Source: Hermatobates lingyangjiaoensis (taxonomy: Eukaryota; Arthropoda; Insecta; Hemiptera; Hermatobatidae). From it: a DNA stretch of 64,000 nucleotides. The DNA lies in the NCBI GenBank assembly GCA_026182355.1, contig JAPFBL010000068.1, positions 3,303,001 through 3,367,000 of the forward strand. The letters are read 5' to 3'. Positions within the stretch are counted from its first letter, which is position 1, and every line of letters begins with the position of its first letter. Of this stretch, positions 12,001 through 23,900 are shown piece after piece. A program made the translations under genes and the position numbers. The notes below the pieces were generated by a model that saw nothing but the letters and a program-made list of their open reading frames with translations, did not search any database and was not told the origin of the DNA.

Positions 12001-13498
12001 TTACGCTAATTTTAAAAAAAATTTACTTCTAATAAATAATTTTGTTAGAAATTATAAGCGTGCAGTTGATGTGCAGCTCATGGGAATTGTTGGTTCAGAA
12101 GTTTTGTTTCTTGACAAATCTGTTCAAATGAAAGTAGCATCACCGGATATTATCAACTTTAAAAGTGAACCAGTATCTGGTCGTAGCAAATTGTTTTTTT
12201 CTTCAGACTTCGCTCCAGTTCTTCCTGATCTTCATCTTTTGTTACCGTACTGGATCTCGGAAAATCATATACTGCTTGAAATGACTTGTTCCTTTAATGG
12301 CGTTTTCACTTTTTACATCTTTGGTATTAAATTAAATGTCGACTTGTTGGGTTTTGTGAATTTCACTGACAAAACCCAGTAGTGACTTATTGTACTACTG
12401 TGTAGTCAAGTTGTTTTTCTTTTCTAACATATGCCTGCTGCCATAACATACTGGCTGGTTGTCTCAAGCGCAACCTGGATTGACAAAAATGATAGGTCTG
12501 TAATTGGCTGAATGACGGGAGATTTTTTGAATTACTATTTTGCAGTTGCAGGCCCCTTATTACTCTTGGCTACACAATGGAGATACTGGCTTGCTTTTTG
12601 ATGGATATGGTTTCGGGAGCACCATCACCCCGAATACCTAATGTGCACAATTGTTGTTTTCTTTTTTTGCAATATTAACTAAAATATTGCAGATTACTTA
12701 GATTTTATTTTTTTTTATTGTCAAATGTTAAAATGTACACGGTAACAGTTTATTTGAAATATAAATATATTTTTATTATATATTGCCATGTATTTTGGCA
12801 TTTAATATCCTATATTATTATATCAATGATGAATTAAAATAGTGTTAAGAATTCATAATTCTAAATATTAATATACTGTATTTGTAGGGTAGAATTTGTA
12901 TTAACGTTTTGGATACCAGCAGTTACAAAAAAAATATCAAAGTACAAATAGCATGGACATCTCAAAAAAATGTAATTTTTTTAAGGACTATAATGAATAA
13001 CGATCAGGAAATAGCTAATCATACTTTTTTAGACATATTTTTAACCATGATGCAGAATTGAAAATATTAAATAGATTTTCTGAAATTGGGTTTTACATGA
13101 ATTGTCATCACATATAGTGTGAGTCTATTGTACCATTAGTAATGACTGAGGAAATTGATTTCCTAATTTACTCTCGATGTTGTTAATGGGTGTGATGTTG
13201 TTGTTTTGAAGTTTGTTGATGATGCGTTTGTTTCGCAGAGGTATCCTGCATAAATGAATACGAAGCCTACCTGAAAGCGCTGGTGCACGACATAGGAGTG
13301 AAGGTGCGCTCTGTGGCCCACACCACTGCTATACAGTGCGTCAGGCACTCGGTCTTCTTTCTTCAACACAGTCTTCTTAAGAAGCACTGGACTCTTCAGT
13401 TTGTTTTAGACAATCTCAGCGCTTCCAGAGAGATGCTTCGACACCAAGGCCAATTAAGTCATACTCTGGATCATCAAGTTTCGTCCCAAACTTCTTGA
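6037..13498 (+). CDS. TRUB2: TRUB2, mitochondrial pseudouridine synthase-like protein
   Basis: Exons 6037-6166, 6232-6423, 7238-7454, 9080-9216 and 13239-13498 join with matching phases (1,1,2,1) to a 311-aa protein. This is close to the roughly 330 aa usual for TRUB2. Recognisable blocks are an N-terminal CVFKPAGETVGRVRR segment, the catalytic-loop region GKDTSGVLLFG with Asp at about residue 102, a RVYQVKGCLGEA block, SHQ before the exon 3 end, and AYQLAVSGLIRP in exon 4. The C-terminal exon carries LVHDIGVKVRS and HWTL. In the known family TRUB2 acts in the mitochondrial matrix, where it modifies mitochondrial mRNA and supports the 16S rRNA assembly module. The ATG at 6037 was chosen because it is the first in the exon and lies just before the conserved KPAG block. 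The last intron (4 kb) is packed with repeats. Product identity is confident; activity is inferred. Confidence 0.93.
6551..6595 (+). other. Stem-loop followed by GAAACGTT, TRUB2 intron 2
   Basis: A 7-bp perfect stem (6565-6571 with 6576-6582, loop atac) is preceded by a CTGTGATAA-like run and followed by AAACGTTGG. Similar stem-loop+GAAA units occur at about 50.9, 51.07, 52.6 and 52.9 kb. The motif is typical of the ends of dispersed repeats in invertebrates; its function is unknown. Confidence 0.4.
7537..7719 (-). other. Unrecognised 60-aa ORF in TRUB2 intron 3
   Basis: The minus-strand ORF starts MVRFEIITRHMEMTRLFLEE and has an amphipathic, protein-like composition. It begins just downstream (in its own orientation) of the direct repeat copy at 7768-7884, as the coding-like block at 8056-8177 does relative to the other copy. 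No family is recognised. It may be a transposon-derived fragment. Confidence 0.2.
7768..8290 (-). repeat. 115-bp direct repeat bracketing a coding-like GC-rich segment
   Basis: Two copies (7768-7884 and 8178-8290) share aaaataaat, a tggat/tggac run, atttattatta, a ttttaaaac.cttcgc stretch and a cc(t)ccaag motif, at clearly diverged identity. They lie about 410 bp apart inside TRUB2 intron 3. Between them at 8056-8177 is a GC-rich block unlike its surroundings. On the minus strand one frame of this block has G/C-rich third positions and includes HEATTHPWLVERP and YLDFVDAYSDGRGF. It may be a captured exon carried by a repeat unit. The HPWL end recalls the tail of a protein kinase domain, but only weakly. 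Confidence 0.4.
8640..8885 (+). other. Protein-like ORF, origin unknown
   Basis: The frame from 8649 reads MFEKMWTQIQMKDIPLRPLV and then a charged stretch ending in YTGSPVKHAKYDS. The composition is more protein-like than the flanking intron. It resembles transposon or retroelement debris but no diagnostic motif was found. Confidence 0.2.
10375..12060 (+). repeat. Partial tandem duplication, order X-Y then Y'-X'
   Basis: Segment X (about 10375-10510, with gtataagtggcaatg and a TTTTTTAT run) recurs at about 11930-12060. Segment Y (about 10490-10700, with agttgtccttg, gtgttatatagct and gattactcacataaat) recurs at about 11725-11930. The first locus reads X-Y and the second Y'-X', as expected if a unit of about 330 bp was once in tandem and the array was later broken by the 1-kb spacer. 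Divergence is moderate, so the event is old. Confidence 0.6.
11879..12382 (+). other. Long open frame (167 codons) over the duplicated segment
   Basis: The frame is open for 504 bases. Its first third lies in the repeat X' and is low-complexity. The later part (12055-12380) includes VQLMGIVGSEVLFLDKSVQM and LLPYWISENH and looks more protein-like. There is no recognised domain and no clear splice partners. It lies inside TRUB2 intron 4, so it is more likely transposon-derived than a TRUB2 exon. Confidence 0.2.
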
Positions 13499-14833
13499 TT
13501 CTTACTCTTAGTGTATTATTTGTTACGTTACTAGTCGTTTATTAATATTGATTCATAATTTTATGAATATAATTGCCTTCTAGGTAGCTGTAGTACACAT
13601 TTAAAATTTTTTAAAGCATTTGATATTTGGCCTGAAAATTTCATCAGTTTACCATGTTCATGAGCTCTTTTTCTCGTAATAATGACGCGTCAAAATATAG
13701 AGAATCTGTAACTTTCTTTTATAGTATTTTTTTTGTATATTGACTATAAATAGCCGTGTGATGTACCTAGAATAGAATAGTTATAATTTTTACATGACAC
13801 TTTCGTGTTTTCACCCCTTATGAGGTTGAGTTAATACTTTTTAAAATACAAATAGCTGCTAACCGAACAAGTGCTAGGCTAACAAAGTTGAACCCTAAAC
13901 TGTGATATGTACTTGTAGTAAACATGCTATTCTTTATAATATCTCCTTTTGTTACCCGGCTCATCCTTCCTTCATTTCCATCCTAATTTCATTTTTGAAT
14001 AAGTTCAAGTTCTACTGCTTCAGATTCTTCTATTCCTCATACAGCCCCCAGGGGTTTAGATTATGTAAGAACCTGTAAGTTCTGCTGGAATTTTTACGAG
14101 TTGGGCTTGCTCATACTTCTGCCTTCAAAAAAGCCAAAGGATTATAAATAATATAAGGCAATAATAAAATAAATAAGGCAATATTTTATATATAAAAAAA
14201 AATTATTCAGTTTCATAAAATTATTTAAATGTTGAGATAGAGGAATTTTGCACTCTAAGACTATAAACTAACTTTCCTAACTGAGAGAATCAATGTTTTA
14301 CTCTACGCTAAAAGAAGCGTAAATTACATTACATAAATTCTTACATGTAAAAGAATTTATTACATAAAAATTTGAATGCACAGAATATTACTCATTTTCC
14401 CGAGATTTATAATTGAAATCTATTTAGTTCAGTAGTTACCACATACAATTTAAATTATCAGAAATCAACTTTCCACAAAAAGGAAGGGTAAACGCTCTCT
14501 TCAAAATTTAACCAAATTTAAGAAACAGTCACCCAGGTCTTAATTCTTGTTGGTGATGAACGAATTTTATTCATAATAATAAGCACATGAAATGAGGGAC
14601 CTCAAAGGTTCATTACCTTAAAACAACAATTTTTAAGTACCTTTATAAGAAAAAACAAGAGGTGTAGTAGGCTATAAACGGAGATAACAGTGATAAAATT
14701 ATTATTCTGAACAAGGAAAATATTTATTGTAGATTATTTTAGAAGCACAGAGTAATTTTTGTGACTACAATTCAATGAAATAAGTTCACAAAAACTTTAT
14801 AATAGGACACTTCTCTCTCTTCTACCTGAAGTA
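13499..14833. other. TRUB2 3' flank
   Basis: No gene is seen. AATAAA-containing sequence near 14161-14175 could serve as a distal poly(A) signal for TRUB2, but no clear signal lies closer to the stop at 13498. Confidence 0.4.
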
Positions 14834-15007
14834 TTAAAAGCAATGGCAATATAAATTATAAGGACACTCCGAACTCAACTTTCCTGGGCGACTCAGGTAC
14901 TCCAGCAAATCTTGTGAGGAGGTGGTAGACAACTTTAAGAGGCAACCAAAGAGTAAAATATTAACAACGAAAAGGACTACAAGTACCACATATGTGCCTC
15001 TGTTCAT
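14834..15007 (-). CDS. Candidate 57-aa single-span membrane protein
   Basis: From the ATG at 15007 the minus strand encodes MNRGTYVVLVV followed by a strongly hydrophobic stretch to about residue 25 (ending LLFGCLLKL), a Ser/Thr-rich segment, and a Cys-containing tail ECPYNLYCHCF before TAA. This is a short N-terminal segment, one membrane span or signal anchor, and a small lumenal tail. An acceptor-like ctctttttctgcag lies about 145 bases upstream, so the ATG could sit in a second exon after a 5' UTR intron. GC content rises across the ORF compared with its flanks. It is tail-to-tail with TRUB2. It could be a complete small protein or a first coding exon of a type II membrane enzyme whose remaining exons were not found. 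The family is not recognised. Confidence 0.33.
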   Translation of the reverse strand: MNRGTYVVLVVLFVVNILLFGCLLKLSTTSSQDLLEYLSRPGKLSSECPYNLYCHCF

Positions 15008-15159
15008 TTGGCCAGTGTACTGTAAAAAGAGCTCTGCAGTCCAGAAACGGCAACGAGGCAGCGGGAGAGTCCTAGTCAAGTCGAACGGTTCTTGACTGTT
15101 TTGGGTAACTGAGGAGGAGGGTAGCACTAGGATTTACTGCCTAGCTTAACCTGCAGAAA

Positions 15160-17962
15160 AAGAGATTGTGCAACTTGAAGTGAACAGTTTTCTGAATTCC
15201 GAGCTTTACTAATTCCTTGGTAATGGTCTACCTCAACAATTAGTGGCTCAAAGTATGCATATGTACTGTACCTCGACTTCTGCTACTTCTCCAAAATAAT
15301 TTAATTTTCCTATTTCATAAATTTTAATAACTGATTTACCCATAAACCTAATTAGAAAATTACACTATTTAACAGCTGTTAAATCAAATTCATAATCTAA
15401 CTTATTGCTCTTTAACTTTACAATATACAAATTAGGTTGACTGCATTCAGTTTTCTACCTCCATATAACTCTTCACACAGTGAAATTGTCTTACATTATT
15501 TATGTTTAGACACCAGTAATATTAAAGATACAATTCTGATTTTGAAAATATTGTCTTTCAATCATACATATCAGAAAGGAATTAATGATTAAATAATAAA
15601 GTCCATTTCATCCTAACAGACATTCAAACTAAAATACAAATAAATAAACAAATTGAAATGCTAATAACATCCACAGACGTATCGTATCATGAACCATCCC
15701 TTCATTGGGAGCAATCTTTATTAACCGACTAGGAAAAGTATTGGGGGAAATACCAGGAACAAGAATCAATACTCCCAAAGGTTACGAGTATTCCAGTAAC
15801 AAGGGGTTACCGTAACAAGAATCAATACAAACGATGTCATCAATTGCATAAAAAAAACTACTAATTAAGTGACTGAAGTAAAGTAATGGCCTAATAGTGA
15901 TTAAGGATATAGTAAACTTTATTTTATTTTTTTTTTTTGCCTTTGAGAGAGCACTAAGTGGTAAGGAATACATGCAGTTGATTTGTCACACGAGTTTCAT
16001 TAAAGTTTTGTTCTCAACATATAAGAGGACGACTGACTTACAACTGTTGTAAGACTGCCTCAAGACCTGGTCTTACTGCCTCAAGTGCCCATCTGCTCAG
16101 ACCTGGGCCCATACTACATGAGTACTGGTGTTCTAGAAAAGCTCCCGAAACATTCCCTTACTAACTGTAGAAGCCGCTATCTACTCCTCGTCCTCTACAG
16201 ACAAGCTCCCGCATCAGACTCCGAGCCACTCATTTCCGCAATGTGTATCCATCCATCCATCTATCCATCTGACAGCCACCACGAGGCGAGGCCTACACTA
16301 AACAAACAGAATGTTCAGAGTCTATGATAATATTTATGAACATTTGGATGGTAAGCTATATCATATGTCCTATTGAACCCACCAATAGATAGCTCACTTG
16401 GTTGTAAATTTTTCATAATTTAGTTTTTTTTATTTCTTTTTTTTTATTATTCATTAAATTTCAAAACAATTGTTCCTAAATACGAGTTGTTGCACAAGGA
16501 AACAACTGTTTAACAACTTCTGCATGTCTGATACATCCTGTTGAAGGTTTTATTCCCATAAAATAAGTTCTCTAGCACCAACTATCAGTGTTGGTAAAAG
16601 CCTCTGAGACTCAATCACCACCAAGTTTTCCTTCGTATTTCATTCCTTCATTTGGGGTGGGGTTTCTCTGGTTCACACACTACTATAATAGAGGGATCTC
16701 ATAATCTTAAAAAGACGTTGAAAAACATTGAAATCTCGTCTAAGGGAACAACAGTAAGAATATTAACGCTTTATTTCAAATAAGACAAATCTGCATAATA
16801 TAAAATGTTATCAAATCATTTTAATATCTCTATTCGCATCCACACAATTTCACAATTTGTTTAATTAACAATGAAGCAATGAAGTGTAATGCCCAAAGTA
16901 GACAGTGGTTAGGAGTTGCATACAACTCTTTGGAAACTTTAAATATTACGTTGGATACTTTATACGAGTATAAATATTCCAGTGTATATAAACATAACAG
17001 TTTGATTTATAAGACCTGAAATTCTGTTTAACACCTCCAATTCTATTTCTGACCAATGTCAATCAGTTAAATAAAATCAAGATATTTTGCTACTTCTCTG
17101 TTTGACTCTATAAACTTTATACAAACTATCTTTATTATGAAGTACTTTTGAAAAAAAAGAAAATTTTTAAAACTTCATGCAAACTATCTTTATTATCAAG
17201 TACTTTTGAGAAAAAAGAAAATTTTTAATGTGAATTGAATGTTCATTTATTGGAACAAAGTGTGCATATACGTGTATATGGGTTTGTTCGTTAGTGTATC
17301 CACTTTATTGTTATTATGATAAATTCCAAAATATTATTAAATTTTACCATTCTTTTGTTATGAAAAGAGTTTATTTTTTTCGTGAGTGATACGATAGAAA
17401 GGAAACTTTATGTCAGTTGGGAAACATAATGTAATGTGTCAGGACTGACTCTCCTTACTTTTTTCTTCTGATGACGATTAATCCGATAATGTGATAGTGT
17501 GAGCTTTTCTGCTCTGTGAGAGTCTAGAGTTAGATTTTGTACATCGTCAAGACAACTTTATGCCAAGGCTATTTAAAAGATGAAAACATTATGTTGGATA
17601 TGTGAAAACCTACTTTGATAGAGCATGTTTCTATATTCAATCCTTAAGACTCTGATTACCATTGCGACTATATTTTCTCCTTTGTACTTCAGCTGGGAAT
17701 CAAAAAAATTTAAATTTTCAACAAATTTATTGATTTTTTAAATCACTGGCAAGTTGATTATAGTGCAAATAAGTAGTAAGATATCAGTTTTTCTTTTCTC
17801 CATGACTGGTGAAAAGGTAATTGGCTCTTTTGAATGTATAGCCTCGCCTCTGCTATAAATGTATATAAGTTGTTGAGTGTAGTTTTAAAAGGTAGGGTAA
17901 TTATGAGATTAATGCGAGAGCATGTGTGCACGCGTGGAGCAGGTGGCTGAATAGTGAACACC
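15160..17962. other. Intergenic region before the coiled-coil gene
   Basis: A GC-richer island (about 16030-16330) contains a catc microsatellite near 16247-16271 and two nearby 'actgcctcaag' repeats. Its ORF of 80 codons is not convincing. The rest is AT-rich. An exact-length 58-bp tandem duplication lies at 17113-17228. Confidence 0.45.
17113..17228. repeat. 58-bp tandem duplication
   Basis: Units 17113-17170 and 17171-17228 are both 58 bases and differ at only a handful of positions (such as gaagta versus caagta). The low divergence suggests a fairly recent duplication. It lies about 750 bp upstream of the first coding exon of the coiled-coil gene. Confidence 0.85.
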
Positions 17963-20900
17963 ATGACAGAGGTTTCTTTGACTGAAAGCAAAATCAATGC
18001 CATTCCCTTCTGCGTGGAGCAGGATTGGACTATCAAGAGCTTGCCTAAGATTTTTAGAACTCAAGGTGAAATGCTCATTTTATCTACCATTTAGCTAGAC
18101 AAACTGATTTAACTTTTTGGATATCAATATTTGGAATACAGGTATAGTTTTCGTTGTTTCCGCCTTAAGACGTAACCGTGACTATTGACACGAAAAGAGT
18201 CAAGAATAATTCAACTAATCAGAAATTAAATTTTATAGGATAAATAAGTATTACATTTAAGTATTTCTTCAAAACATTTTGTCACGTTTATCAAGGTTTT
18301 TAGTACCATTGGCAATGATTTAAAAAAATAGTCCATTATTTTGAACAGAAAAAAGGACTAATGTACTTATATATTTGCCTGTCAATAGTAGATGGAGCTA
18401 GTCAAATATAAACACGATGAAATTACCTTGAAACGCCCGTTGCCGATGTAATTCAGTAACTTTTTAAAAATGTTTATATTTTCTTGTAAGGTGTAATAAA
18501 AAAATAATGTTCATTTCATGTAATAGATTTACTCACTGTGTTGCATTCTCTCCGGTAGTATTATTACAGTACATGTTGATAGCTATATTGATACGTAATA
18601 TTGGGAATACTCTTTTTATATATGTAAGAAATATTATTGAGTTTCATTAAAATAACAATCATAAATATTACATGTCTGTACAACCCAAACTTGTAAATAC
18701 CTAATTATTTGCACTATCTAGCATATTATCTATGTAGAACTGAGGTGATAGCAGATGGATTATTTTAGTCTTCATAGTTTGCAGAGAAAAAATCATTGGA
18801 GTTAGTGCCGGTTTGAAATAAATATCCAGTTAAGGTCGGTCACGTGTCAGGTCATTGATCCTACGACTGTCCTCCCGTTGTCAATGCAGTATGATCTCCA
18901 AATGTATTGTTTATGCATCGTTCTGAATATCAAAAGCAGGTTTCCTCCATTACAACCAATAGTGTTAGTTTAGTAATCTCTACTCCTTCCCAATTAGTGG
19001 TAGTCACTTCTGAGTCAGTTGAGTCCCTTTTTACCAATAAGATGTAGATAAAGAAGTGCACATTTAAAACAGAGCATGTTAGTGCTCATCCTATTCTGCA
19101 GAATATATTACACATTTTAATCATATCAAATTAATATTTGCTTGTGCCTTTCAGTTTAGTTGAATCGTCAATACTACATTTTTCATGGTGACAATTTTAT
19201 TCTGAAACCGTTTATTCTATAGTCGTTAAAGCATATTTAAGGTATTCATTTACGTTAAATTTATTTTATTATCTCTCATAATAGCATAGAAAATTGTTGC
19301 TTCTCTTAAATTTCATTTGGAAATGCAAAACAAATTTCTTATTGCAACATCGATCAGAACTGGTAATTCCTTGAGGTTCATCGTAACATTTCTTAATTGG
19401 AATTTCAGCGAACTGTGATAAGCGAATAATTCAGAGGTAAACACATTGTCATACTCCACAATCATTGACACTGAAATGTGTTCATCGTTAGAAACATCTT
19501 TTATTTTCTCTCTGGACAATAATTCCTTATTTCAAAGATGAGTTTATTCAAATTTCCAACCATTAATAATGTACAGTGGGATTTGTTTTTCTTTTACTTA
19601 ACAAACCATGTTTTATAAGTTATAGTGTAAAACACAATGACGTACGAGTATTCATTGGTTATGTTTTATCTATGAGTTTGGTACTACTGTGAAGGTGACT
19701 TAAACTGTTAATTCATGGACATTTTGACACAGATTCAATTATGATGTTTTAGGTAAGTAGATTATTTCTATCTGTTGGACAGTTTGTTATGATTTATAAT
19801 GTATACTATCTTTTAATAAAATCTGATGTTTTAGCAATTGTCTTGTGTCAATCTACTAAATGAGGAAATAAGCTTAAAAAGGAAATTACAATAGGTATGT
19901 CATTATTTTATTTAAAATTGAATCAGGATTGCCAATGGTCTTAAGACCTAATTTTTGGTCAAAACCCGTCATACAATACAGTGATGATATGGAGTTAGCA
20001 CTTGAAGAAGAACATAGTTCTCCACGGTGAGGTTTTTTTCCCTTTCTTACAATATTATTACTGCATTTACTTTATGTGGAACTGTGAGTCTTAAGGCGTC
20101 ATTACAACTTTTTACCAAAGAGGTTGACTGCAAACACTATTAATAACAGTCCATTTAAAGTACACTTATTCCAAAAATAGTGCCGTCCAACTTTTTAATT
20201 TTGGGGCGAAATCATTTTTCAAACTTCTATTTTTAAATATTGTAATTTTAATAAATGAGAGATTAATATTTTCAGGATAGAACGAGGTAAATCAAAAAAA
20301 TTTTTGGACTAATGTCACAAAAGATTTATCTCAAAACCATTCCCGGTTTCTCCTTGAAATTTGTATACTAGAGGATTTTATATACATATATTCAATTTGA
20401 TATCGTCAAGCAAGAGTACTAGTCTTGAAATCGAACCTGATATGCTTAAAAGACAATAATGAGTGATGAAAAAATTCGTGTGATTTTTTCCTCTTGCCCA
20501 AGCTTAAGTAATTCTCAAGTTTATCTTCTAAGTAAATCTTTTGGGACATTAGTCGTAGTTATTTTTTGACTCATTTTGAATATAGCTTTGTATAAAGTAT
20601 AATAAATATATAACGTACAACATGAGGTTATATGTTCAATATAGAAGAGAATGAGGTACCCAGCAACGAGTTCACCCTCCGCATGGAAGAGCAGTGGACA
20701 TTTCGTAAGGAAGAAGAGAAAAGAATATTTCGAGAACAGCTGCAAGACATAAGCGTCAAGTGCCAGAAGGATAGTAAGGTTTTCGCCGAAAGATTGTTGT
20801 CTGATTTGAAGACTTTGGAATCAGAGCTCCATGGACCTGTGTGTAAATATTCGTAACCTACTTTTCTTCAATTAAAATATAATTAAAAATATATCTACAT

Positions 20901-23900
20901 AGGCATATATTTTACTTCATGAGGTTTGGCCTCCAAGATTTATTATTGAAAGCTCTGAAAATTTTAAAACTAATGTTAAATTATAAAAGAAAATTATTAC
21001 TACTAAGTTGAAACTGGTCCGGGGTTCGATTCCCACCTGGCCCTCGATTGATTCACTCGGGAGGTGAAAAAATCTGAGAATGTCTTCCCTCGGAGGGAAC
21101 ATTAAGCCATAGCTCCCGAACCTGTAAGATGTCAGGTACTCGTTAAAGATTCCTACTCGAAATGCACTTGAGTTAGGCAAAATTTAGGACTCCCAATATA
21201 GAATCTGTGGAATCACTGATAGAACAAAAAGTCGGTAAACGGCTGTCGTTATCACCCGCTAGTGGATAGGTTTAAACAATAAATACAAAAAGTTGATAAT
21301 AATGCTTTCAAATTTCTTTGCTTTTTCAATTTGATAAAAACTTCAAAATTTTACATCAACTCTATTTATTCTCTTTAAAGGAGGAGTAGTCAATTTCCAA
21401 ACCCTGAGGGATACTTTTTCGCTAAAGGTATACATACCTGCGTATGACAACCACTTCCAGGAAATACATTCTCAGAAATTTGTTTTGTAAAAATAATTTT
21501 TTTAGGTACTCATAACTGGTGTTGAAACTTTTAGACTTTAATTAAGAATTGATGATCTTCTCAATAAGCCACAAATTAATATATTCATCACTAATTCCAA
21601 AGTACTTATTACTAATTATTTCCTTTTATTGGTTCTAAAATTTAAAAAAACTCAAGACATTGCAGAAATAATTATCAATGATTTTTATTGCATATTAACG
21701 GAAAATTTTATAAAATTGTCTCATTAAGAACCTATGGGTTGCTATAGTTACGGAAGCCCGGTGACTTTCCTTTTGACTGATTGACGTCTTAGACATCCCT
21801 ACTGTAGAGTGGGACCAGCTTTTGCCCAATTTATCTCAGAAATATTAAAAATATTGTTAGTATTAAATCTTGTTAAATATACATTAAAATTCTTAGAGAT
21901 TAAAAATATAGTACGTTATATTAAATCTGCAATACTGCTATTGTAACAATAAATAGATACCGTTTATCTCTATTTATTGTACAGTGTATTTATTTTTAAT
22001 ATAAAAATATATGAATTAACAAAATAATTAAAATGTGCACTAATATTTTCGACACGTAAAAAGCGTGGTTATAATATGTTGAATTAATTTTTGTTCAGGA
22101 TTTGACTTATGTCAGTTTGGAGGAGTTAAAAGACAAATGGGAAGAATGTTTAAATGATTGGAAGAAGGAAGTTGAGAAACAAACGCATGACCTACGAAAT
22201 GTATGCGCCAGTCTTCTGAGGAGTCACGGAGTCAGGCTGCAAGCGCTGAGACTGTACTCGCAACAAGAAATCGCCGAGACTGTTGCGGAGCTGACCACGG
22301 TCAGTCATAGCGGAAGCCTTTCATCTTTACCACCTCTGTGTTATTCACTTTACAAGCGATTAAATATCACTTTTATAAGATGAGACAGATGAATGGGGAC
22401 ACCAGTAGGACTTTCATGCTCCCTTACCTAGAACTAACAGTCGTCCATATAAATCTATTACAGTGGGAATAAAATGGATGACAACATGTCTCCACATAAA
22501 TTAATCCTATCCTGTTAGAAGCCCACATCAAATCTTTTCGTTATGGCACATATAACCTGAGGATAAATCAAAGTGTTTGAAACACATAGTTAAACTATAA
22601 ACTGTGTTTAAGCGGAGACTTGCTGCTCGCTCTTTTTCATTCTTGCTATGAGTAAATAACCTGCAATAAATATCTGTTCAACTTATAAGTTAAAACAACC
22701 ATGTCTTGCGTTGTCATTACCTAGAACTTATAGATATCTCTATAAATATAATTTTTTTCTGGAGCATAGCAAACTCCATAACATGAAAACAGATATCCTC
22801 CTAGTGTACTGTGAACCCATCATCATTTATTCATGAACACTCCTTCATCAAAGTAGTGATTCATATTAATTATCGAGATACTTATAGTTTTGTTAATTTT
22901 ATACTATTTTGTTAAATTTTAATTGAATATTTTTGAAGGATTTGAACAAAGTGATTCTGACGAATGAGCAGGCTTACAAAGAGTTAGAGGCCAAGTTGAA
23001 GCTGTACGGCCACCAGATGGCTCTGGAGAAAAGAAGAGAAATGCTCTTTTATGAAAACAGTACAATCAAGTCAGTTCACTTCATTTTAGCCCTTAAATAG
23101 CATTTGCTACTTATACGAGGGTCGTCCAGAAAATAAGTTCCGTTTTGGTCTGTAGGGCGGTAGGAGTGGTTTTTGCCAAATCCGGCAACACCGCTCGAAA
23201 GAGGAGAGGTGGGGGAATAGAATGAGAGGTGGGGGACCTCAGTCGGTCAATTACCAACGTCAGGGCAGGTAGTTGAAATGGAGCCCTCCATGTCACGTCC
23301 CGCCACCTCGATCCCCGTTCCCTCTCGAGTTGTTTTGCGCGGAGTGATTCAATTTCTTTATGCACAGGGTTTCAAATCAGTTCAAATTCACGAACAGCTC
23401 ATTTCTGTTTATGGAGAAGGTGTAATGAGTGAATCAATGGTGGGGAGATGGGTACGAGAATTTAAGGCGGGAAGACATTCAGCTCTCTAGGGACCCCCCG
23501 GGCGGAAACTTTCCGAAAGTCAAGTTTTTCCGAGACGATCTCATGGATGAGGGATCGTGAGATGTCTGGGAAACTCAGGTGGAGTTCATCCAGGGTTGAA
23601 CGACGATCTTTGCGAATTGCATTGTCGATTTCTGCGACAATTTTGTCCGTCACAACTGAGGGTCTGCCTCTCCCACTTTCATCCTCAAGTGAAACCTCTG
23701 ACTTTGTACCTTAAAAAAAAACCTTAAATTCACGTACCCATCTCCTCACCATTGATTCACTCATTACACCTTCTCCATAAACAGAAATGAGCTGTTCGTG
23801 AATTTGAACTGATTTGAAACCCTGTGCATAAAGAAATTGAATCACTCCGCGCAAAACAACTCGAGAGGGAACGGGGATCGAGGTGGCGGGACGTGACATG

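Larger units (their letters stand above)
9217..13238 (+). other. TRUB2 intron 4, 4 kb
   Basis: The intron holds the duplicated segment described at 10375-12060, a protein-like open frame at 11171-11491 and further frames at 11558-11749 (-) and 11879-12382 (+). The parts 9217-10370 and 12400-13238 are plain AT-rich sequence with T- and A-runs. Confidence 0.5.

Noticed and set aside
21000..21045. Possible tRNA gene from a box B-like match
   Set aside because: No box A or cloverleaf; the sequence continues into a repeated SINE body.
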